Part shown: piece after piece, positions 33,868 to 43,700 of the stretch
Numbering within the stretch: position 1 is the first letter of the stretch
Layout of the letters: every line of letters starts with the position of its first letter
Notes under the pieces: model-generated
Databases searched by the model: none
What the model was told of the DNA's origin: nothing
What the model saw: only the letters and a program-made list of their open reading frames with translations
Position numbers and translations under genes: made by a program
Origin: Streptomyces narbonensis
Lineage (GTDB): Bacteria > Actinomycetota > Actinomycetes > Streptomycetales > Streptomycetaceae
Length of the DNA stretch: 64,000 nucleotides
NCBI RefSeq assembly: GCF_014649015.1
Contig: NZ_BMSF01000009.1
Coordinates: 248,001 to 312,000 of the forward strand
Direction of reading: 5' to 3'

Positions 33868-36794
33868 CCTCCGCCCACCCCGGTCCTGACGACCAGGGAG
33901 GCGAGGCCCGCCCGGGTCTCCACACCCGTCTTGCGGTAGACCCTGGCGACATGGCTCTCGACCGTGCGGGGGCTCAGGGAGAGCCGGTCGGCCACCGCCT
34001 GGTTGGTCAGGCCTTCGGCCACGAGGACCGAAATCTCGCGCTCGCGCGGGGTGAGCACGGAGAGCCGGCCGTCGGGGGCGCCTCCTTCCGGAGGCTCCGG
34101 TCTCGTCCGGTCGGCCAGGTCGACCAGCATCCGGGCGCCGCCGTCGGCGGCCAGGCGGCGGCCTCTGCGCCAGAGCGCGGCGGCCCGGGCCCCGTCGCCC
34201 GCGGCCCGTACGTGCGGGGCGGCGAGGAGCAGGCTGTGGGCCTCGCGCAGTCCGGCCCCCGCGCGGGCGCACTCCCGCGCGGCCTCGGTGAACGCCTCGG
34301 CCGCCGCGGCCGATTCGCCGCGGTGGGCGAGCACCCGCCCCCACGCGCGCTGCGCGGCCCCGCGCTGGACGGAGAGCCCGAGCCGGGCGGCCTCCGCGAG
34401 GGCCCGCCGGGCCACGCGCTCGGCCTCCGGGAGGTCTCCGGCCGCGAGGGCCGCCCCGGCGAGGAGTTCGAGATAGCCCGGTCGCAGGGAGGGCTGGAGG
34501 CGGGACAGGTCCCGGTCGCCGCCCGCCCGCAGGAGCGCCCCCCGCACCCGGTGCGGGTCCTGGCCGAGGGGGACGCTGTGGGCGAGCATGCAGCGGGCCT
34601 GCGTGGCCCACCAGCCCTGGGCGGTGCCCACGGTGGCCGCGGCCTCCTCCGCGGCGGCCAGCCCCTCGGGGTCGCCGAGGGGCAGGGCGTGGAGCAGGAC
34701 GGTGGCGCGGATCGCCCGGCTGAAGCCGAGGAGTTCGGCGCCGCCCAGGGGGCGGGCGACGGTCAGGGACTCCTCGGCCAGGCCGAGGGCGGCGCCGACC
34801 CGGCCCGTGAGGAAGTGGACGTACGCCGAACAGAGGAGGAGCTGGGAGAGCGCGAAGGGCCGTCCGGTGCGGCGGGCGACGGCGATGCCCCGCGCGGTGT
34901 GGCGCTCGGCCGCTCCGTACTCCTCCAGGAAGGCCTCGGCCCAGCCCAGGCGCACCAGCGACTCGACGTGCTCGGCCAGTTCGCCGTCCGTGAAGGTGTC
35001 GGTGAGGGCCGCGGCCTCCTTCGCGCGGGCGCGGGCGGTGACGGTCTCGCCCTCGTACGCCTCGCCGAGCGCGGAGAGGGTGAGCGCCTCCGCCGTGGCG
35101 GCCTCGTCCCGGCGGCGGCGCGCCTCGTCGAGAGCCCGGGCGACCTCCTCGCGTACCTCGGGGTAGCGGGTGGCGAAGAGTGCCCGGGCTCCCCACTCGA
35201 CGACGAGTCCGGTCCGCAGGCCGTCCCTGGGCCCGGGGCTGCGCGCCAGTTCACGGCGGAGCAGCGCGTCGGCCTCGGGATAGCGGCCGAGGTGCCGCTC
35301 CATGAACGCGCAGAGGAGGACGGCGGAGGTCCGGATCCCGGCCGTGTGCTCGTTCCTCTGCCTGCCCTCGGGATCTTCGGCGCGGGCCGGGTCGGGGCGG
35401 CACGTGTCGATGAGGCGATGGAGGACGTCGCGGCTCTCGGCGACGCGTCCCGCAGCGCCGAGGGCATGGGCACGCCGGAGCGTCAGCTCGTGTCGGTCCG
35501 CGAGGTGTCCGGGGGTGTCGGGGAGGTGGTCGAGGGCGGCCGCCAGCCAGTGGGCGGCGCGCCCGGGGTCGACGCTTCCCGTCCGCTCGGCGGCCTCCAC
35601 GAGCACGGCCGCCGTCTCGGGGTCCGGACCGGCCGCGGCGCCGACGAGGTGCGGGGCCCGGGCGGTCGCGGGCGCGCCGGCAAGGGCGAGTGCGGCCGCC
35701 GCCCGCCGGTGCAGCTCGCGGCGGCGCCACGGATCGAGGGCGCCGCGAACCAGTTCCGGGACGGCCGGGTGGCGGGGGCCGAGTGTCCGGCAGTCCTGCT
35801 CGGGCCGGACGAGATCGCGGGCGGACAGCGCGCGCAGGGCGGCGTCGACCTCTTCCCGGCCGTCGCCGGGCTCGCCGCTTCGCCTGTCGGTGGCGACGGC
35901 CGTGACCAGTTCGGAGGTGACACGGCCGCCGAGTACGGCCGCCGCCTCGACGACCGCCCGCTCCAGCGGGCCGAGCGCCGACAGTTCGTCGAGGAGGACC
36001 GCCACCGGCCCGGCGCCGGGGGCCTCGCCGCGCCGGTGCCGGGTGTGGGCGAGGGCCCGGAAGTAGAGGGGGTTGCCGCCGCTGGCCGCGTAGAGCTCGG
36101 GGACCTCCTCGGGCGGCACCTCGGAGGCGAGGCCCCCGGCGCAGTCGTCCGGCTCCAGCGGGCCGAGGTCCAGCCGCGCGAGGGCGCCGGAGTCGGCCGC
36201 CCGGGCGAGGGCGGAGGCGACGGCGGGCGGGGTCTGGCGCTCGCGGCGCGCCGTGACGACCAGGACGGGAGCGTGCGGCGGGTGGCGCAGGAGGTGGTCG
36301 AGGAGGGCCACGGTCGGCGGGTCCGCCCGGTGGAGGTCGTCAAGAAGAAGAACGAGCCCGGGCGCCGGAACACACCCCAGCGCGGCGCCGATCCGCCGTA
36401 CGGATTCGCCGTGCCCCCGCGGCCCGGCCGCCGCGTCCGGGCCGCTCGCCCCTTCGACGAGCCGGGCCAGCTCGGCCAGGGCCGGGACGGCGGTCCGCTT
36501 CTCGCGGTCGAGGTCCGCGAACGCGTCCAGGAAAGCCTGGAAGGGAGCGCCGCCGTCCCCTTCGGCACCCCCGGCCCTGCCGCGCAGGACGGTGGCTCCA
36601 CGGCCCCTGGCCCGTACCGCGAACTCGGTCATCAGCCGGGTCTTGCCGATGCCGGGCTCGCCCGTGACATCCACGGCCACCGGGCCCACGCCCTCTCCGC
36701 GGCAGCCCAGCAGCCCGTCCAGCCGGTCCAGTTCCCGGGCTCGCCCGACGAGGGGCGCTCGGTCGGCGCACCCCCGGTCCGCGAAAGTGTCCAC
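33849..36794 (-). CDS. LAL-type (large LuxR) transcriptional activator
   Basis: A 981-residue regulator. The N-terminal AAA-like ATPase has Walker A GEPGIGKT at residues 45-52 and Walker B LVLLLDDLHRAD near 150. A long TPR-like helical middle follows. The C-terminal LuxR HTH is LTPREREISVLVAEGLTNQAVADRLSLSPRTVESHVARVYRKTG. LAL proteins such as StaR and RebR are pathway-specific activators of indolocarbazole clusters. Placed next to the tryptophan-dimer genes and reading away from them, this is the likely cluster activator. GTG 36794 follows GAGGGGG. Confidence 0.92.
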   Translation of the reverse strand: MDTFADRGCADRAPLVGRARELDRLDGLLGCRGEGVGPVAVDVTGEPGIGKTRLMTEFAVRARGRGATVLRGRAGGAEGDGGAPFQAFLDAFADLDREKRTAVPALAELARLVEGASGPDAAAGPRGHGESVRRIGAALGCVPAPGLVLLLDDLHRADPPTVALLDHLLRHPPHAPVLVVTARRERQTPPAVASALARAADSGALARLDLGPLEPDDCAGGLASEVPPEEVPELYAASGGNPLYFRALAHTRHRRGEAPGAGPVAVLLDELSALGPLERAVVEAAAVLGGRVTSELVTAVATDRRSGEPGDGREEVDAALRALSARDLVRPEQDCRTLGPRHPAVPELVRGALDPWRRRELHRRAAAALALAGAPATARAPHLVGAAAGPDPETAAVLVEAAERTGSVDPGRAAHWLAAALDHLPDTPGHLADRHELTLRRAHALGAAGRVAESRDVLHRLIDTCRPDPARAEDPEGRQRNEHTAGIRTSAVLLCAFMERHLGRYPEADALLRRELARSPGPRDGLRTGLVVEWGARALFATRYPEVREEVARALDEARRRRDEAATAEALTLSALGEAYEGETVTARARAKEAAALTDTFTDGELAEHVESLVRLGWAEAFLEEYGAAERHTARGIAVARRTGRPFALSQLLLCSAYVHFLTGRVGAALGLAEESLTVARPLGGAELLGFSRAIRATVLLHALPLGDPEGLAAAEEAAATVGTAQGWWATQARCMLAHSVPLGQDPHRVRGALLRAGGDRDLSRLQPSLRPGYLELLAGAALAAGDLPEAERVARRALAEAARLGLSVQRGAAQRAWGRVLAHRGESAAAAEAFTEAARECARAGAGLREAHSLLLAAPHVRAAGDGARAAALWRRGRRLAADGGARMLVDLADRTRPEPPEGGAPDGRLSVLTPREREISVLVAEGLTNQAVADRLSLSPRTVESHVARVYRKTGVETRAGLASLVVRTGVGGGQFSRG

Positions 36795-37340
36795 GTACAG
36801 TCCCCCTCGTGCGGTCGTGCGGTCGTGCGGTCGTGCCGTCGTACGGTCGTGCTCTTTTCCCCGCTCTCAGTTGTACGGCACGTCACCGACAGGCCCGTCG
36901 GCCGGAGGTCCCGAGGCCGGCTGTCGGCCGCGGGCGAGGGACTTCGAGGCGCGCGTCGGCGGAGTGACGGACACCGGCGGGCCGGGGGCGGAGAGAGTTC
37001 CCGTACGGGCTGTCCAGAACTTGCCAGGCGTCTGCGCCGAGGAGCGCGGGTCGCGCGCCCGGTTCCCGTTCGACGTGGCGTTCCTCTGTCAACTCGGTAG
37101 CGGAGGAAGGGAGTCCGAAGGGCACGATCCGGCCAGGGGCCGACGCTTCGCGCAGGCGGGCCACGGCGGTGGATCTTCGCGTGCGGCTTGATTCCACTCT
37201 TCGTCCCTCAAACGGACCAGGCGATGCACAGGTCGTCATCCTCCCTGGTGGCAGTGATCCCCGCGCCCCTGTGCACGCCCTGTTGACGGTGATCTTCCGC
37301 AAGCACGCTGAACACCGGGAACGGCGAGCGGAGAGCGGGG
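36795..37340. promoter_or_regulatory. Divergent regulatory region of the tryptophan-dimer locus
   Basis: 546 bp separate the LAL start from the first flavin monooxygenase start. The left end carries an 8-bp tandem array (CGTGCGGT, three perfect plus two variant copies, 36808-36852). TTGACG at 37283-37288 is a possible -35 with a weak -10. Short ORFs exist on both strands but look non-coding. By position it should hold the promoters for the regulator and the biosynthetic operon. Confidence 0.5.
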
Positions 37341-39050
37341 GTGGCCCGGTTGGACACAGGCGACGGAGGCGTGGCGCCGACGGACGGCGGAGACGTGGAC
37401 GTGGACGTGTGCGTGGACGTGTGCGTGGTCGGGGCGGGCCCGGTCGGGCTCACCCTCGCCATCGGCCTGCGCCGCCTCGGGATCCGCGTCCGGATCGTCG
37501 ACAAGGCGCCCTCGACCAAGCGCGAGGCGCGGGCCCTGGTGCTGTGGGCGCGGGCCAGGGAGGCGCTCGACGCCCTGGGCGTCGGCGAGACGCTCCGGCG
37601 CCACGGGGTGGAGCTGGAGTCGGTGACCGTCCACGCCCGCGACCGGGCCCTCGGCGAACTCACCACCGGCTGGGCGCGATCGGCGCACGCCCGGCCGCTC
37701 AACATCGAGCAGCACGACATCGAGCGCCTCCTCTCGGAGGAGCTGGCCCGGCTCGGCACCCGGGTGGAGTGGAACACGGAGCTGACGGACGTCAAGGTCC
37801 ACGACGACCGGGCCGAGTTCACCCTGCGCCACGAGGACGGCACGGTGGAGTCCGCGGTCGCCCCGTGGATCGTCGGCTGCGAGGGCACCGCCGGCGTGGT
37901 CAGGGACCGGCTGGGCATCCCCTTCGAGGGGCGCCGCCGCACGGGCCTCCAGGTCGTCCAGGGCAACGCCCGTCCGGCCTGGCGGCTGGGCCAGGATCCG
38001 GGCCGGGGCCACATCTTCCTGGCCCCGCACCGCTCCCTGCTCGTCTTCCCGCTGCCCGGCGGGGGCTTCCGGTTCTTCTGCTTCCGCGACGACCCCGACC
38101 CCACACTGACCGCCGCGCCCACCATCGGCGAACTCCGGGACCTGGTCGCGGAGACGGCCCTGATGCCCGAACTGCGCCTGGAGCCCACCGAGCACCTGTG
38201 GCTCAACCGGGCCCGCTTCAGTGACCGGGTCGCCGCCCGGCTCCGCTCGGGGCGCGGGCTGCTCGCCGGGGACGCGGCGCACGCCTGGGCGCCGGTCGGC
38301 GGGCACGGCATGAACGTCGGCATCCTCGGCGCCCACAACCTCGCCTGGAAGCTGGCCGCCGTGCACCACGGGCAGGCGGGCGAGCCGCTCCTCGACACCT
38401 ACAGCGACGAGCAACGGCTCCTGGCCGTGCGGTACATCCGCGAGATGCGGTTCAACTTCATGGAGCTGCCGCTCCCGCCGCTCGGCTACCGGGCGTTCAC
38501 GGCCACCGTGCCCGCGACCCTCGCCCGGCGCGGCGTCCAGCGCCGGCTGGACCTGCGGCTGAGCGACCTGGGCCGGAGCCACCGGGACAGCGCGCTGTCC
38601 CGGCACCGGCCCGGCCGCCGGCGCCCCGCCGGTCCGCGCGCGGGCGACCGGATGCCGGACGTCGCCCTCGCCGCCGGGGCCGACGCCCAAGGCGCCGCCG
38701 CCGTCCGGTTGCACACCCTTCTCGGGTACGAGCGGTGGACGCTGGTCCTGCACGCCGCCCGGGCCGGCGCCGGGGTCCTCGACGCCCTGCGGGAGGCCTG
38801 CGAGGGGTTCCCGGCCCCGGTCCGCGTCCTCCCGGTGACGCCCTGGGACGCCTCCGAGGCGAGACGGCTCGGGCACCCCGACGACCTGCGGCTCGTCCGG
38901 CCCGACGGATACGTCGGCCTGGTCGCCCCGCTGACCCGTACCGCCCTGCTCCGCTCCTATCTCGCGGCGCTCGCCGCAGGGGCACGGACACCGGTCCGGC
39001 CATCCCAGGAACACCACCCGCACGACTCACACCATCCGCACGACTCGTAG
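37341..39050 (+). CDS. Group A FAD-dependent monooxygenase, extra tailoring enzyme
   Basis: A 569-residue PHBH-fold flavoprotein. The dinucleotide motif VVGAGPVGLTLAIGL is near residue 30, and GRGLLAGDAAHAWAPVGGHGMNVGILGAHNLAWKLA is the FAD ribityl-binding GD motif. The middle DG motif reads VGCEGTAGVVR, with Glu where Asp is usual. The C-terminal 150 residues are thioredoxin-like, as in phenol hydroxylase relatives. The tail ends HHPHDSHHPHDS from a DNA repeat. It is first in the run of tryptophan-dimer genes, with 83 bp before rebO. It is distinct from the RebC homologue and could oxidise the aglycone further. GTG 37341 follows GGAG. Confidence 0.88.
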   Translation: MARLDTGDGGVAPTDGGDVDVDVCVDVCVVGAGPVGLTLAIGLRRLGIRVRIVDKAPSTKREARALVLWARAREALDALGVGETLRRHGVELESVTVHARDRALGELTTGWARSAHARPLNIEQHDIERLLSEELARLGTRVEWNTELTDVKVHDDRAEFTLRHEDGTVESAVAPWIVGCEGTAGVVRDRLGIPFEGRRRTGLQVVQGNARPAWRLGQDPGRGHIFLAPHRSLLVFPLPGGGFRFFCFRDDPDPTLTAAPTIGELRDLVAETALMPELRLEPTEHLWLNRARFSDRVAARLRSGRGLLAGDAAHAWAPVGGHGMNVGILGAHNLAWKLAAVHHGQAGEPLLDTYSDEQRLLAVRYIREMRFNFMELPLPPLGYRAFTATVPATLARRGVQRRLDLRLSDLGRSHRDSALSRHRPGRRRPAGPRAGDRMPDVALAAGADAQGAAAVRLHTLLGYERWTLVLHAARAGAGVLDALREACEGFPAPVRVLPVTPWDASEARRLGHPDDLRLVRPDGYVGLVAPLTRTALLRSYLAALAAGARTPVRPSQEHHPHDSHHPHDS

Positions 39051-39133
39051 CAACCACACCACCCGCACTGATCCGCACTGATCCGCGTTGATCCGCGTTG
39101 ATCCGCATCGATTCGAGGGGGAGTCGGACCGTC
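39051..39133. repeat. 10-bp periodic repeat before rebO homologue
   Basis: From 39061 to about 39115 a 10-bp unit (ATCCGCACTG, ATCCGCGTTG, ATCCGCATCG) repeats five times, one copy per helical turn. It ends directly at the GAGGGGGAG ribosome binding site. The array could be a stack of regulator half sites or a slippage product related to the end of the preceding gene. Confidence 0.7.
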
Positions 39134-40765
39134 ATGCAGACCGCAACCGTCACGCAGGCCACCGCCGTGACGCAGCCCGCCACCACGCCACAGACCGGCG
39201 CCGGCGCCGCGCCGGAACCCACCGCCGCCACCCGGCCCGGTCGCGTCCCGGCGCTCCTGCCCCGTGCCCGCCGCCGCACCCGCGCCAACAGCACGGTCAG
39301 CGTCGTGGGCGCGGGGATGGCCGGTCTGGTCGCCGCGTACGAGCTGGAGCGGCTCGGCTTCCGCGTCGAGATCATCGAGGGCAGTCGCAGACTGGGAGGC
39401 CGCGTCCACACGCACCGCTTCGGTCCGTCCGAGGGTGCCCCGTTCGTGGAGCTCGGCGCCATGCGCATCCCGACCGCGCACCACCGCACGATGCGGTACG
39501 TCGAGCGCCTCGGCCTCGCCGACCAGGTCCGCCCTTTCACGACCCTCCTGTCCGAGGAGAACGCCTTCCTCGCGACCAGCACCGGTCACGTCCGGCTGCG
39601 GGACGCGCCGGGCGCGCTGATCGCCGACGTCCGCGCCTCGCTGCCGGGCTCCGACTACCGCGAGGAGACCGTGGTGTTCGGTGCGTGGCTCGCGGCCGTG
39701 GTCGACGCGGTGGCCCCGCCGGCCCTGCGGGCGGGGCTGCGCGCCGATCTCGCCCGCAGGCTCCTCGACCTCGTCGAGGACGTCGACGTGACCCCGCACC
39801 TCCTCGGCAGCGCCAAGGACCGGGTCGACGTGCACGGCCTGTTCGCCGCTCACCCGGGGATCCGGGCCGGCTGCGGCACCCGGCTGAACGGCTTCCTCGA
39901 CGACATCCTCACCGAGACCAGTCCCGAACTGGTGCGGCTGGCCTGCGGCATGGACCAGCTGGTGCAGCGGCTCGCCGCCCGTGTGCGCGGCCCCATCTGG
40001 TTCGGGCAGCGCGTGTCCGGCTTCGAGGTGGCCGCCGACCACGTCCTCGTACGGATCGGGCGCGGGCCGGGTGCGGGCGTACGGCGCTGCGACTACGTCC
40101 TGTGCACCGTGCCGTTCTCGGTGCTGCGGGGCCTCACGCTGACCGGCTTCGACGAGGACAAGCTCGCGGTCGTCGGGGAGGTCGACTACTGCCCGGCGAC
40201 GAAGGTCGCGGTGCACTGCCGGGAGCCGTTCTGGGAGCGCGAGGGAATCCGGGGCGGCGCCTCCTTCAGCGGGGGCCGCATCCGGCAGACGTACTATCCG
40301 CCGGCCGCCGAGGAGGCCGGCGGGACCGTGGCGGCCGCGGCCACGGATTCGGCCCAGGGCGCGGCCCTCCTCGCCAGCTACACGATCGGCGAGGACGCCG
40401 ACCACCTCGGCCGGATGCCGGCGCCTCTGCGGCACCGGACGGTCGTCGAGGAGCTGGGCCGGATGCATCCGCAGCTGCTGCGGCGCGGGATGGTGCGGGG
40501 CGTAGCGAGCGTCGCGTGGGGAGAGGATCCGTGGACGGAGGGCGGCTGCACCATCCGCTGGGGGCAGGACCCCGCCGCCTGTGAGGACCAGCGCAGGCGG
40601 GCTGTGCGGCCGCAGCGACGGATGTTCTTCGCCGGTGAGCACTGCGCGACCGAGCCCGCGTGGATCGAGGGGGCGGTCGAGTCGGCACTCGAGGCCGTGG
40701 ACCTCATCGCGGACCACGCGCCGGGCCGGGGCGTGGTGCAGCGGGCCGGGCTGGAGGCGGCATGA
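39134..40765 (+). CDS. rebO: L-tryptophan oxidase, RebO/StaO-like flavin amine oxidase
   Basis: A 543-residue FAD amine oxidase. A 50-residue Ala/Thr/Gln-rich extension precedes VSVVGAGMAGLVAAYELERLGFRVEIIEG (GxGxxG at 59-64) and RLGGRVHTHRFG. VELGAMRIPTAHHRTMRYVERLGL is a mark of L-amino acid oxidases such as RebO, StaO and VioA. The C terminus has FFAGEHCATEPAWIEGAVESALEA. The expected reaction is L-tryptophan to indole-3-pyruvate imine with H2O2 release, the first step to bisindoles. Its stop overlaps the next start (ATGA), coupling it to RebD. Confidence 0.92.
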   Translation: MQTATVTQATAVTQPATTPQTGAGAAPEPTAATRPGRVPALLPRARRRTRANSTVSVVGAGMAGLVAAYELERLGFRVEIIEGSRRLGGRVHTHRFGPSEGAPFVELGAMRIPTAHHRTMRYVERLGLADQVRPFTTLLSEENAFLATSTGHVRLRDAPGALIADVRASLPGSDYREETVVFGAWLAAVVDAVAPPALRAGLRADLARRLLDLVEDVDVTPHLLGSAKDRVDVHGLFAAHPGIRAGCGTRLNGFLDDILTETSPELVRLACGMDQLVQRLAARVRGPIWFGQRVSGFEVAADHVLVRIGRGPGAGVRRCDYVLCTVPFSVLRGLTLTGFDEDKLAVVGEVDYCPATKVAVHCREPFWEREGIRGGASFSGGRIRQTYYPPAAEEAGGTVAAAATDSAQGAALLASYTIGEDADHLGRMPAPLRHRTVVEELGRMHPQLLRRGMVRGVASVAWGEDPWTEGGCTIRWGQDPAACEDQRRRAVRPQRRMFFAGEHCATEPAWIEGAVESALEAVDLIADHAPGRGVVQRAGLEAA

Positions 40766-43700
40766 GCGTGTTCGACCTGCCCCGGCTGTACTTCGGCGGC
40801 ACCGCCGTGACCCGGCTGCCCACGGGGCCGCGCGGGGGACTCGTGGACCTGGCGCGCAACACCGCCCTCCGGGGTGCGGGTGCGGCGGGCAGGGGCGAAC
40901 GGCCCTCGGCGGTGGGCCCGTTCGGGGAGGACGGGCCCGCCGAGGCCTACCACGCGCACCTGGCGGAGCACGGCGCGCGCGGCGGGCACTTCTCCGGGAA
41001 CGGCCACCTGGTCCTTGACGCCCGCGTGACCGGGGTGGAGCGGGCGGACGGGACGGTCGGGACGGCCGATCCGGTCGTCGGGCGGTCCGTCGACCTGTGG
41101 GGCCACTACAACCCGTACCTGGGCACGACGGTGAACCGGTCGCGGGTCTTCGACGTCGATCCCGCCTCCGCCTGGACGACGACTCTGATGGGCGGTCGGT
41201 TCGCCTTCGGCCGGGAGGGTCGCTCGCACGACGCGGGCTACCTGTGCGTCGGAGACGTGACCGGGTTCATGCCGCCCCGGTGGCACGGCTTCGCGCCGGT
41301 GTGCCGGACGCTCCACCAGTTCGCGATCGCCGCCGGCGAGGGGCTCGACTGGCCGGCCGGGGCGGTGGACTCCCCCGCGGTCCGCGCGCTGCGGGCCGCC
41401 GTGGAGAAGTGCGAAGGCGGCGGGATCGTGGTCCAGTTCACCCTGGAACGCCCGGCCGCACCGGCCCCGTCTCCTGAGGGCGTACGGACGGACGGCCCTG
41501 GGTCCGGGGACGCACCCGGTGTGTGGCGGCTGCGGGGCACCGTCGCGCCCTGGCGGCCCGACGAGCCCCGCACGCACCCGGCGGGGCGCCTGCTCGTCCC
41601 GTCCGGGACGGATGGCCGCACCGGCGGAGGTCCGGGGCCGTGCACCGTGCGGGTCTCCCCGGACGCGGTGGCGTTCAACTGGCCCTTCGCACAAGGCCTC
41701 GACGCCACTGGCGCGGTAGGTCGGGGCGGGGGCCCGGCCCTTGAGCTGCGGACCGCCCGCTCGGACCTGCCGGTCGCCGTCCTGCCGGCCGGAGCGGCCG
41801 AGGGAGGCCGGGTGATGACCGTGCCGGCCGTGTCGGCGGAGGGGGTGCGACGGGCCGCGGAGGAAGGTCTCACCCTGGTGCGCGCCGCGACGGACGACGG
41901 GGACGGGGACGGGCTGGGCGAGTGGGACGGGCGCACGGTGCTGCTGAGGGAGCGCGAGGCCGTCGTCCTCACCGACGAGGCCTGCCTGATCCTGGAGCAT
42001 CCCGATCCGGAGCGCGGCGACGAGTACGCGGTCGAGGTTCCGGTGCGGACCTTCCTGCGGGGTGTTCCGGCCGCGCTCGACGAGGTCGTCGTCCGGCAGT
42101 TCCCCAACCCCCGCGCGCTCCCGCTGGATCCGGTGGCCTCGGCCGCGACGGCCCGCTGTGGGGACGTCGAGATCGTCCGGCTCCGGGCCGGTCGCACCGC
42201 GGGCGAGAAGCCCGACGGCTCCGCGCCGGTCTCCTCGTGCGGCTTCGCCACCGACGCGCTCGGGCGGGGCTGGTTCACCGTCTCCGGCGCACGCGCCGGC
42301 ACGGCACGGCTGCTGCTCGCGGCCGGTCCCGGGGAGCTGCCGCCGTACGACCCGGAGACCTCGGGCTCCGCCGAGGCCTGCTACGACCACGAGGACGCCC
42401 TCGACTTCTGGCCCTGGGCGGGCTCCGCCGCCGTGCGCGTCCTGCCCGACGACTGGCACCTGGACGCGGTCCTCCAGCAGGACGTGACCTTCGAGCTCCT
42501 GCACCGCGAGGTGTTCGCGTACTACGAGCAGCTGTTCCCGTTCATGCGCGACGAGGTGTTCAGCCTGGCCGACCGCTGCAAGGTGGAGACGTACGCGAAG
42601 CTCATCTGGCAGATGTGCGATCCCGCGAACAAGGACCGGACGTACTACATGCCGCCGACCCGCGACCTGTCCCTGCCCAAGGCGCGGCTGCTCCTGAAGT
42701 ACCTGCGAGCGCAGAGCACGGCGGCCGCCGTGCCCCCGGCCGCCGTCCCGTCACCGGTCCGTTCCCATCCGCAGATCACCACCCGGGCCCAGCTGCGGTC
42801 GGCGCTCTGGCAGGCCGTCACGGTGGAGCTCGCCACCTCGCTCCAGTACCTCTACGCGGGGTACTCGGTGCCCACGCACGGCACCGGGTTCGAGTACGTC
42901 CGCAGCGGCGTGTGGACCCCGCGTCAGCTGCGGCTGGCCTGCGGGGACGGCGGGGAGACCCTGGCCAAGGGCGTCCGGGACAGCCTCTTCGACGTGGCCC
43001 GGGAGGAGATGATGCACTTCCTGGTCGTCAACAACATCCTGATGGCGATGGGCGAGCCGTTCCACGTGCCGGAGATCGACTTCGGCACTCCGGGCAGGCT
43101 TCCGCTGCCCCTGGACTTCGCGCTCGAACCGCTGCACCTGGGCAGCCTCCAGCGGTTCATCGCCATCGAGCGGCCCGAGCGGCTCGCGGGTGGCACCGGG
43201 GCGACGGACGGGGCCGGGGCCACGGACGGGGCCGGGGCGATCGGGGGAACCGGGGTGATCGGCGGGCCCGGGCCGTTCGGCTCGCCGAGCGAGCTGTACG
43301 CGGGCATCCGGGAGGGCCTGACCCGCGTCCCCGACCTGTTCCCGGTGGACCGGGGGCGCGGCGGGGGCGAGCACCACCTCTTCATCGGCGACACGGTCAA
43401 CTCCGTCCATCCGGACTACCAGTTGGAGGTGGACGACCTGTCGAGCGCGCTCTTCGCCGTCGATTTCGTGACGGAGCAGGGCGAGGGCGGGGTCCTCGAC
43501 ACGGAGAAGGCCGGCTCCAAGTCCCATCACGAGACGTTCGTGCGCCTCGCCGAGCTGCTGATGACGGAGCGCGCCGACGGTCCGCAGGGCGAAGGAGCGC
43601 CGTGGCACCCGGCCTACCCGTCGCTGCGCAATCCGACGCTCGACCCCGGACACCCCGGGCGGGCGGCGGTGAGCGATCCGCACGCGCGGCAGGTGATGCG

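Noticed and set aside
32023..35196. 1057-codon open frame on the minus strand
   Set aside because: It spans the antisense of the kinase and a shifted frame of the LAL gene. The product is Arg/Pro-rich without motifs.
33951..37100. 1049-codon open frame on the plus strand
   Set aside because: It is antisense to the LAL regulator, whose Walker A, Walker B and LuxR HTH motifs are clear.
36883..37302. 139-codon minus-strand frame in the LAL-monooxygenase gap
   Set aside because: The composition looks random, there is no family motif or good ribosome binding site, and it lies where promoters are expected.
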